This document shows positions 1 to 5,108 of a stretch of DNA of 5,108 nucleotides, in pieces (position 1 is the first letter of the stretch; each line of letters begins with the position of its first letter). Origin of the DNA: Bacteroidia bacterium (GTDB lineage: Bacteria > Bacteroidota > Bacteroidia > NS11-12g > UBA9320); NCBI GenBank assembly GCA_013042025.1, contig JABDQY010000102.1, positions 1 through 5,108 of the forward strand, given 5' to 3'. Under the pieces are notes generated by a model. It saw nothing but the letters and a program-made list of their open reading frames with translations, was not told the DNA's origin and searched no databases. The position numbers were made by a program, and so were the translations under genes.

Positions 1-1258
1 ATTTTCCATTCTGACTATACACTAAAATATCCGCTGCCATTTGGTTTATGTTATATTGAGATTTTGCTAATGCGATTAATCTATTTGATGCGATTGTAGA
101 GTTGTTTAGACTGTTGCTCAACTTCTGAATTTCCGATTTCAACAGTTCAATTTCATCATCCTTATTTTCCAATTTTAACGCACTATTTTGATATAGCTCA
201 CTGATAATATCTGTTTTTAAGGAGGCCAATCGTTGCTCTTTAAATCCAACTGGTTGTGGTTGACTAATTTCCAGTTTACCGTTATAAACTTTGTAGTCAA
301 CCATCTTATTTTCAAGAGTTTTAATATCATCTTTTTCTAAAAACTGACCATTAATATTCAGGTGAAGTATTGAGGTATCACCCACCTTCAAGACCTTTTG
401 ATTGGTGATATATATACCGGGATAGCTAGCTATTTCCTTCTCCACAAACGTTTCAATTCTATCTTCTTGTAAGTTTTGATTTAACAGATTTGAATAAAAA
501 ATGATACTAGGAATACTAACAATCGTAACAATTATTAAAATACCTGCTCTGTTTTTATTTCTTCGGTACGTATCAACATAAGAGAACTTTGGGTATCGTA
601 ATACTAAAACAACGATAACTGCAGCCACACTTATCATAATACAATTCATCACATAGAGATATGAAGCATTAAAGAAATAATCCCAATTTCCTACAGCCAA
701 GCCAAACCCTGCAGTGCAAAGTGGCGGCATTAGAGCAGTTGCAATTGCTACCCCTGGTACTACATTGGTTTTAATGCATTTAGCGGCCGCTAAAATTCCA
801 GCAATACCACCAAAAAATGCTACGAATAAATCGAGCAAAGTTGGTCTTGTTCGTGCAAGCAATTCTGGAACTTCTTCGGTTGGAGTTATTTTAAAGAATA
901 CAAATGCAGTTGCTAAACTGATAATGGATGCAACTCCAATATTTTTTATTGATTTGAAAATTAGTTTTCTGTCGTAGATACCAATTCCAAGTCCTAAACC
1001 CACAATAGGTCCCATAAGTGGAGAAATTAACATAGCACCAATTACCACAGCCGTGCTGTTCATGTTTAGTCCCAAGGAAGCGATAAGTATCGAACATATT
1101 AGAATCCAAATATTGAATCCCTTAAAGGAAACATCGGCTTTTACATCTTCAATGGACTGTGCGTAATTAACTGGTCCTAAAGAGAATATCCCTGAAAAGA
1201 ACTGGTAAATCTGTGCACCAAGTCCTAACCTTTGTGTTTCTTCGTTGTTCTCATTCAT
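1..1258 (-). CDS. DUF389 family integral membrane protein with C-terminal coiled-coil extension (3' end outside window)
   Basis: The minus strand reads open for 419 codons from an ATG at 1258-1256 and leaves the window without a stop, so the C-terminus is missing. Residues about 35-222 are a DUF389 (uncharacterised hydrophobic) domain. It is recognised by SIEDVKADVSFKGFN (35-49), the STAVVIGAMLISPLMGP block (68-84), LLDLFVAFFGGIAGI (141-155) and PGVAIATALMPPLCTAGFGL (168-187). I see about six hydrophobic spans (near 49-65, 70-92, 104-123, 141-159, 165-188, 198-220) and another at 238-256. After the last span comes a soluble part (about 257-419), ending in a heptad-like charged helix around 340-395 (LKLENKDDEIELLKSEIQKL). 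The biochemical function of DUF389 proteins is not established to my knowledge; transport or sensing would be a guess. The start is well supported because its ATG overlaps the queG stop as ATGA, which suggests translational coupling. No Shine-Dalgarno is visible. Family call is confident, function unknown. Confidence 0.92.
   Translation of the reverse strand, partial: MNENNEETQRLGLGAQIYQFFSGIFSLGPVNYAQSIEDVKADVSFKGFNIWILICSILIASLGLNMNSTAVVIGAMLISPLMGPIVGLGLGIGIYDRKLIFKSIKNIGVASIISLATAFVFFKITPTEEVPELLARTRPTLLDLFVAFFGGIAGILAAAKCIKTNVVPGVAIATALMPPLCTAGFGLAVGNWDYFFNASYLYVMNCIMISVAAVIVVLVLRYPKFSYVDTYRRNKNRAGILIIVTIVSIPSIIFYSNLLNQNLQEDRIETFVEKEIASYPGIYITNQKVLKVGDTSILHLNINGQFLEKDDIKTLENKMVDYKVYNGKLEISQPQPVGFKEQRLASLKTDIISELYQNSALKLENKDDEIELLKSEIQKLSNSLNNSTIASNRLIALAKSQYNINQMAADILVYSQNGK
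779..794. repeat. 16-bp perfect palindrome inside the DUF389 gene
   Basis: TTTAGCGGCCGCTAAA reads the same on both strands, and its centre is eight consecutive G/C bases in otherwise AT-rich sequence. It lies in codons for ILAAAK (residues 155-160 of the DUF389 protein), so the GC core is largely explained by three alanine codons. No function is implied. Confidence 0.6.
1255..1258 (-). other. queG/DUF389 overlapping stop-start (ATGA)
   Basis: The four bases ATGA contain both the ATG of the DUF389 gene (1258-1256) and the TGA of queG (1257-1255). This is the classic overlap of co-translated genes. It fixes the DUF389 start and supports a single transcript for ruvB, queG and DUF389. Confidence 0.85.
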
Positions 1259-2181
1259 TGTTTACAAAAATTAATATTTTCTTTTAATTTCAAGTACCCT
1301 GCTCGTTTGACTGCAGATTTTTTAAAGATATCCTTAAAAACTTCCTCTGTTAATTCTTGCCATTCATTGGCATGCATTTCTTTTAGCTCATTTTTTATTT
1401 CAAAGTCAGGAGTTTGATGTTGAGAAGCAAAACGATTCCAAGGACACACATCTTGACATATATCACAGCCAAATGCCCAGCCCTCCATATTCCCTTTGAA
1501 AGAAGGAGGAATATTATCTCTAAGCTCTATAGTTAGGTATGAAATACATTTGGTACTATCTACAACCCTATCCGCAATAATAGCATCAGTGGGACACGCG
1601 TCAATGCACGCTGTACACGTACCACAATGATCAGATGTTGGTTGATCTGGAACTAACTCAAGATCGAGAATTAGCTCAGCTATGAAGTAGTAACTTCCTT
1701 TTTGCTTTGTAATTAAAAGACTGTTTTTTCCAATCCACCCCAAACCGCTTTTAGCAGCCCATGCTCTGTCAAGCACAGGTGCACTATCCACAAAAACACG
1801 CCCATCTACATCCCCTATATTTTCAGAAATAAGCTGCATAAATGTTTTCATCTTGTCCTTTATAACATAATGATAATCAGATCCATATGCATACTTTGAA
1901 ATCTTAATTAGAGAGTCATCATAATTCTCTTCAGGAAAGTAATTAAAAAGTAAAGAGACAACGCTTTTTGCTCCAGGAACTAATTTAGTAGGATCAACAC
2001 GCTTATCAAAATGGTTTTCCATCCAGCCCATGCTACCATGGTATCCATTCGATAACCAATTGTCTAGATGCTTTTCCTCTTTTTCAAGTCGCTGAGCTTT
2101 ACTTATACCGCAAAAATCAAAACCAAGGTTAAGTGCTATGTCTTTAACAATTTTGGAATGTTTTTGAGTAATAGCATTCAT
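1255..2181 (-). CDS. queG: Epoxyqueuosine reductase QueG
   Basis: QueG is a cytoplasmic cobalamin- and iron-sulfur-dependent enzyme. It reduces epoxyqueuosine to queuosine in tRNA, the last step in making the wobble base of GUN anticodons. The 308-residue product has the expected parts. The N-terminal region has GFDFCGISKA (20-29) and HGSMGWM (48-54). The VDSAPVLDR segment (131-139) contains the conserved aspartate proposed as proton donor, and GLGWIGKN (146-153) follows it. A ferredoxin-like domain has CGTCTACIDACP (186-197), C212 in the typical CISYLTIEL, and CDICQDVCPWNR (239-250). That gives eight cysteines (186, 189, 192, 196, 212, 239, 242, 246), enough for two [4Fe-4S] clusters. The protein ends soon after SAVKRAGYLKLKENI, so it lacks the HEAT-like C-terminal extension of the longer E. 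coli-type enzyme (about 379 residues); short forms are normal in some phyla. The ATG directly follows the ruvB stop, and the TGA overlaps the next gene. No Shine-Dalgarno is seen. Confidence 0.97.
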   Translation of the reverse strand: MNAITQKHSKIVKDIALNLGFDFCGISKAQRLEKEEKHLDNWLSNGYHGSMGWMENHFDKRVDPTKLVPGAKSVVSLLFNYFPEENYDDSLIKISKYAYGSDYHYVIKDKMKTFMQLISENIGDVDGRVFVDSAPVLDRAWAAKSGLGWIGKNSLLITKQKGSYYFIAELILDLELVPDQPTSDHCGTCTACIDACPTDAIIADRVVDSTKCISYLTIELRDNIPPSFKGNMEGWAFGCDICQDVCPWNRFASQHQTPDFEIKNELKEMHANEWQELTEEVFKDIFKKSAVKRAGYLKLKENINFCKQ

Positions 2182-2184
2182 TTA
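2179..2184 (-). other. ruvB/queG stop-start junction (TAAATG, zero spacing)
   Basis: On the minus strand the ruvB stop TAA (2184-2182) is followed directly by the queG ATG (2181-2179). No ribosome-binding sequence resembling AGGAGG lies in the last codons of ruvB. Reinitiation by ribosomes finishing ruvB is the likely way queG is translated. The junction is read directly from sequence; the coupling is inferred. Confidence 0.8.
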
Positions 2185-3210
2185 AAACAAGCTAGGATTT
2201 CCTCTATTTGAAAATGCCCTTCCCAAATGTTTATACGCCAGTTCAGTGGCTTCTCTACCTCTTGCTGTACGTTGCAGAAATCCTTCTTTTATCAGAAACG
2301 GTTCGTACACCTCTTCGATTGTTCCAGCTTCTTCGCTTACTGCAGTAGCTATGGTATTAATTCCAACTGGACCACCTTTAAACTTATCAATTATAGCAGC
2401 TAAAATCCGATTGTCCATTTCATCCAAACCACGAGCATCTACATTTAATGCTTTTAGTGCTGTTTTTGAAATATCCAATGAAATTGAGCCATCACCTTTT
2501 ATTTGGGCAAAGTCTCTGGTTCTTCGTAAAAGAGCATTCGCTATTCTAGGTGTACCTCTACTCCTACTTGCTATTTCGGTTGAAGCTTTGTGATCAATTG
2601 GAACATTTAAAATGTGAGAAGAACGTTCTACAATTTCCGCGAGCAGGTCAGTATCGTAATATTCCAAACGCAATGTTATACCAAATCGAGCACGCAAGGG
2701 TGCAGTTAGTAATCCACTTCGAGTTGTTGCACCTATAAGCGTAAAAGGATTGATACCTATCTGTACTGAACGAGCATTGGGTCCAGTATCCAACACTATA
2801 TCGATTTTATAATCCTCCATTGCAGAATAAAGGTATTCTTCAATAACAGGACTCAATCGATGAATCTCATCAATAAATAAGACATCACCTTCTTCCAAGT
2901 TCGTAAGCAAACCAGCTAAATCCCCTGGTTTCTCAAGAACAGGTCCACTACTTACTTTAATGCCACTATTTAACTCATTAGCTATAATGTGTGCTAATGT
3001 TGTTTTACCCAATCCTGGAGGGCCATGCAGCAGAACATGATCTAGTGCCTCATCTCGCTGATTGGCAGCTTCTACGAATATTTTTAGATTCTCTAATATC
3101 CTATCCTGACCTGTAAAATCATCAAATGAGTTTGGTCTAAGAACCCGTTCAATATCGCGATCCTGATCCGAAAAGTTTTCCGAAGTACCATCTAGAAGCT
3201 CGTTGCTCAC
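2182..3210 (-). CDS. ruvB: Holliday junction branch migration DNA helicase RuvB (GTG start)
   Basis: RuvB is the hexameric AAA+ motor that, with RuvA, drives branch migration of Holliday junctions in recombinational repair, before RuvC cleavage. The 342 residues are full length. Visible motifs are ERVLRP (21-26) with FDDFTGQ (29-35), Walker A GPPGLGKT (63-70), Walker B LFIDEIH (111-117) and the RuvA-contacting hairpin region (about 134-156). Further on are sensor 1 GATTRSG (160-166), PLRARFG (171-177) carrying the arginine finger, and sensor 2 GTPRIANALLRR (219-230). The C-terminal winged-helix DNA-binding domain has GGPVGINTIA (279-288) and GFLQRTARGR (310-319). The start is GTG at 3210-3208. 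A TAA lies in frame four codons upstream, and there is no internal ATG before the conserved N-terminus, so GTG is effectively forced. It is first gene of the ruvB-queG-DUF389 run. No ruvA or ruvC is in the window. Confidence 0.98.
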   Translation of the reverse strand: MSNELLDGTSENFSDQDRDIERVLRPNSFDDFTGQDRILENLKIFVEAANQRDEALDHVLLHGPPGLGKTTLAHIIANELNSGIKVSSGPVLEKPGDLAGLLTNLEEGDVLFIDEIHRLSPVIEEYLYSAMEDYKIDIVLDTGPNARSVQIGINPFTLIGATTRSGLLTAPLRARFGITLRLEYYDTDLLAEIVERSSHILNVPIDHKASTEIASRSRGTPRIANALLRRTRDFAQIKGDGSISLDISKTALKALNVDARGLDEMDNRILAAIIDKFKGGPVGINTIATAVSEEAGTIEEVYEPFLIKEGFLQRTARGREATELAYKHLGRAFSNRGNPSLF

Positions 3211-3315
3211 GAGGCGAATTTAAATGAAGTATTTTAAGGAAGGCAACGTTTTTTATAAACATTTCATCTAAAAGATAATTCTATTCGTAAATAAGTTATT
3301 TCATTTGAAAGAAGA
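3211..3315. promoter_or_regulatory. Divergent intergenic region presumed to hold both promoters
   Basis: These 105 AT-rich bases separate the starts of ruvB (leftward) and the DUF1573 gene (rightward), so both promoters should lie here or just inside the genes. No perfect Bacteroidota -7 element (TAnnTTTG) is present. The nearest matches have one mismatch: TATCTTTT on the minus strand at 3277-3270, about 60 bp before the ruvB start, and TTCATTTG on the plus strand at 3300-3307. The second is only 8 bp from the ATG and would give an almost leaderless mRNA. Neither has a convincing TTG at the -33 position. A purine-rich GAAAGAAGA (3307-3315) abuts the DUF1573 start and may help ribosome binding. 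Promoter presence is inferred from gene layout, not proved by motifs. Confidence 0.45.
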
Positions 3316-4401
3316 ATGCATAAAAGGTTAGTTTTAAGTTTTACATTAAGTCTTTTCATAATAGTAAGTCTAGCACAAGTAAGTGCAGAAGATATTGTCT
3401 TTGAAAAAAAAGAAATTGATTTCGGAACAGTCATCATTGAACATGGCATTGTTTCAGCAACATATTCTTTCACCAACAAGAGTGAGAATGAATTTGTGAT
3501 ATCCGGCATTGACGCTGCGTGTGGATGTACAAACCCAAGATCTTCAAAAAAGAAATATGCACCGGGAGAATCAGGCACAATTACAGCTGAATTTAATCCA
3601 AAGGGAATGACTGGAGATGTACATAAATGGATCTATGTTAAAGGAAATTACAATGATGCAACTCAAATTGACTTAGGTTTTAATGCAATCCTTAAATCAA
3701 CGCTTACAAGAGATGCTCGCAGCTATCCTGGTGAATTTGGATATTTGGTAGTAGATAAAATTAATGTTGGGTATGGAATCATAAAAGGTAAAAAAATACA
3801 ATACGATTCAGTATTGCTTAAAAATGAAGGGTACCATGCTATCACGGTAAAATCTGCCAGAAATCTGCCTTCATGGATTACAATTGAAAACCTACCTTTA
3901 AACATTAATTCAGGCACTACTAAACACTTACAACTCAAAATTAATACAACAGAACTCGACACTGTTGGACCTTATGTTGGAACCATACAATTGCTTACAA
4001 ATGATCAATTCTTCCCAAAGAAGAGCATCAACTATTATGCAACATTTGAAATGGACTTCTCCAAAATGAAACGCAGAGAGCGAAAAAAAGCTCCAAAGTT
4101 TGAAGTAGATACCAAGACTGTTGCTTTGGGTAATATGAAAAGTGGAGAACTTAAATCAGAAGCATTTACTATTACAAATACTGGTAAAAATCCATTGCTT
4201 ATAAAAAGAGTTGAATCTGATTGTACATGTGCAATTCTAAATGATTTGAAAACAAGAATTGGAGCTGGAGAATCTATAACAGTAAGAGCTCAACTAGACA
4301 CACTTTTTAAACAAGGAAGGCAGTCAAAAACGATAACAATTTATACGAATGATCCGTTAAATCCTAAGGTGAAAATTGTAGTTACTGCACTGGTTAAATA
4401 A
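3316..4401 (+). CDS. Secreted DUF1573 protein with three tandem Ig-like domains
   Basis: This 361-residue exported protein is of unknown function. Residues 1-24 form a Sec signal peptide: a KR N-region, a hydrophobic core LVLSFTLSLFIIVSLA, and a probable signal peptidase I site after VSA. No lipobox cysteine is present. Domain 1 (about 27-127) and domain 3 (about 261-361) are DUF1573 modules, related to the ASH/Hydin-like Ig folds. Each runs from 'F..G.i..G......f.itN' through a CxC motif (ACGCTNP, C69/C71; DCTCA, C303/C305), then a PGES/AGES turn, to a final beta strand. Domain 3 also has the typical TNDPLNPK (344-351). The middle part (about 135-248) follows the same plan (GIIKGKKIQYDSVLLKNEG; LLTNDQFFPKKS) but lacks cysteines. 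A basic linker KMKRRERKKAPK (250-261) precedes domain 3. It is probably periplasmic or surface-located. The ATG at 3316 gives the intact signal peptide. Family call is firm; role unknown. Confidence 0.9.
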   Translation: MHKRLVLSFTLSLFIIVSLAQVSAEDIVFEKKEIDFGTVIIEHGIVSATYSFTNKSENEFVISGIDAACGCTNPRSSKKKYAPGESGTITAEFNPKGMTGDVHKWIYVKGNYNDATQIDLGFNAILKSTLTRDARSYPGEFGYLVVDKINVGYGIIKGKKIQYDSVLLKNEGYHAITVKSARNLPSWITIENLPLNINSGTTKHLQLKINTTELDTVGPYVGTIQLLTNDQFFPKKSINYYATFEMDFSKMKRRERKKAPKFEVDTKTVALGNMKSGELKSEAFTITNTGKNPLLIKRVESDCTCAILNDLKTRIGAGESITVRAQLDTLFKQGRQSKTITIYTNDPLNPKVKIVVTALVK

Positions 4402-4433
4402 CATTTTTTTTATTACTTCGTTGAATTCTTAAT
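4402..4433 (+). other. Short spacer between DUF1573 gene and protease gene
   Basis: Thirty-two AT-rich bases lie between the DUF1573 stop and the protease ATG. They include a run of eight T (4403-4410) but no stem before it, so I see no intrinsic terminator. No promoter or Shine-Dalgarno motif stands out. The tight same-strand spacing makes co-transcription plausible, though an internal promoter inside the upstream gene cannot be excluded. Confidence 0.5.
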
Positions 4434-5108
4434 ATGAAGGTTAAACACATAACACTAGGAATTATAGTATGCTTAATTGCTTCATTTGGAGGAGCATTTA
4501 TTTACGATACTTTTTTTAGTTCTGATAGAACAATCATCATACAAAAGGAAGCAGAAAAAGGTGCCATTCCTATACATAATGGTGAAACGGCTGACTTACA
4601 AACAGGCTTTATTTCAGCTTCAAAGAAAAGTACTCCAAGTGTGGTTTTTATTAAAACTGAATCGCAATATCAACGCAGCTCATCTTGGTTTTTTGGATTT
4701 GATCCATTCGGAAGAGTTGGCAAAGTAGCAAGTACAGGTTCTGGAGTAATTGTTAGTGCAGACGGCTATATAATTACCAATCATCATGTTATTCAAAATG
4801 CCGATAAAATTGAAGTTGTTTTAAGCGAATCCCAAAAATCTTTTGAGGCGGAATTGGTAGGAACCGCAGCGAGCAGTGATTTGGCTCTTCTAAAAATCAA
4901 AACGGATAACCTTACTCCTATCACTTTTCAAAATTCTGACGAGCTTGAAATTGGTCAATGGGTGCTGGCCGTTGGTAATCCATTCAATCTTACAAGCACG
5001 GTAACTGCCGGAATAGTAAGTGCAAAAGGTAGAAACATCAATATTGTTAACGATCAATTTCCTATTGAAAGCTTCATACAAACCGATGCAGCAATTAATC
5101 CTGGAAAC
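4434..5108 (+). CDS. HtrA/DegP-family trypsin-like serine protease (3' end outside window)
   Basis: This is the N-terminal 225 residues of an envelope serine protease of the HtrA/DegP/DegS (Do) family, which degrades or senses misfolded envelope proteins. The ATG at 4434 gives a single hydrophobic segment (about 5-23). It has no obvious cleavage site, so it may be a signal anchor or a signal peptide. A disordered linker (about 30-55) leads to the protease domain. The protease domain shows STPSVVFIK (66-74), the FFGFDPFG loop (86-93), GSGVIVSADGYIITNHHVI (102-120) with catalytic His118, SDLALLKI (148-155) with catalytic Asp149, and AVGNPFNL (179-186). It ends in QTDAAINPGN (216-225). The next codon should be the catalytic serine of GNSGG, so the active site is interrupted only by the window edge. 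PDZ domains, if present, lie beyond the edge. Whether it is a DegP- or DegS-like member cannot be told from this part. Confidence 0.95.
   Translation, partial: MKVKHITLGIIVCLIASFGGAFIYDTFFSSDRTIIIQKEAEKGAIPIHNGETADLQTGFISASKKSTPSVVFIKTESQYQRSSSWFFGFDPFGRVGKVASTGSGVIVSADGYIITNHHVIQNADKIEVVLSESQKSFEAELVGTAASSDLALLKIKTDNLTPITFQNSDELEIGQWVLAVGNPFNLTSTVTAGIVSAKGRNINIVNDQFPIESFIQTDAAINPGN

Noticed and set aside
422..433. 12-bp palindrome ATAGCTAGCTAT in the DUF389 gene
   Set aside because: It is short, inside coding sequence and unremarkable for AT-rich DNA.
714..977. 87-codon plus-strand open frame
   Set aside because: It lies antisense to the conserved core of the DUF389 gene, with no start signals or recognisable domain.
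891..1109. 72-codon minus-strand open frame rich in Cys, Trp and Tyr
   Set aside because: It is another reading frame of the same strand as the DUF389 gene. The DUF389 frame there encodes conserved motifs such as STAVVIGAMLISPLMGP, and this frame has an implausible composition.
2246..2738. Plus-strand open frames opposite ruvB
   Set aside because: They are antisense to the strongly conserved RuvB coding sequence and match nothing recognisable.
3299..3310. Inverted repeat TTTCA-TT-TGAAA just before the DUF1573 start as a possible operator
   Set aside because: The arms are only five bases in AT-rich sequence and the repeat occurs once, so chance is the simpler explanation.
4402..4433. T-run after the DUF1573 stop as a possible intrinsic terminator
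   Set aside because: No inverted repeat precedes the eight T bases.
4477..4728. 83-codon plus-strand open frame at the start of the protease gene
   Set aside because: It is out of frame with the HtrA-type protease, whose frame carries the membrane segment and protease motifs.
5060..5108. Protease apparently lacking its catalytic serine
   Set aside because: The window stops exactly after INPGN; the serine codon would be the next one, so this is a window edge effect, not a broken gene.

Overview
The window looks like ordinary chromosomal core sequence from a member of the Bacteroidota. The DNA is AT-rich. The RuvB and QueG sequences read like Bacteroidota orthologues: QueG is the short form, and RuvB has the FDDFTGQDRILENLKIF start. 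The genes lack clear Shine-Dalgarno sequences, as is usual in that phylum. I would not name a genus.

The layout is two divergent blocks around a 105-bp intergenic gap (3211-3315). Leftwards, on the minus strand, run ruvB (3210-2182, GTG start), queG (2181-1255) and a DUF389 membrane protein (1258 to beyond position 1). These three are packed with no room between them: ruvB and queG meet as TAA-ATG with zero spacing, and queG and DUF389 overlap by four bases as ATGA. They are almost certainly one transcript with coupled translation. The DUF389 gene carries no long stretch recorded as an open frame on its true strand because it runs off the window, but its 419 visible codons are uninterrupted.

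Rightwards, on the plus strand, run a secreted three-domain DUF1573 protein (3316-4401) and, 32 bp later, the start of an HtrA/DegP-type serine protease (4434 to beyond 5108). The protease is cut one codon before its expected catalytic serine. Both products act outside the cytoplasm, so this block may be an envelope pair.

The left block mixes DNA repair (Holliday-junction branch migration), tRNA wobble-base modification (the last step of queuosine synthesis) and an uncharacterised membrane protein. I see no functional link beyond co-transcription. No RNA genes, mobile elements, CRISPR arrays or phage sequences are visible. I found no previously undescribed system. The points most worth a second look are the extra C-terminal coiled-coil region on the DUF389 protein and the layout of the DUF1573 protein, with two CxC motifs in its outer domains and a cysteine-free middle domain.
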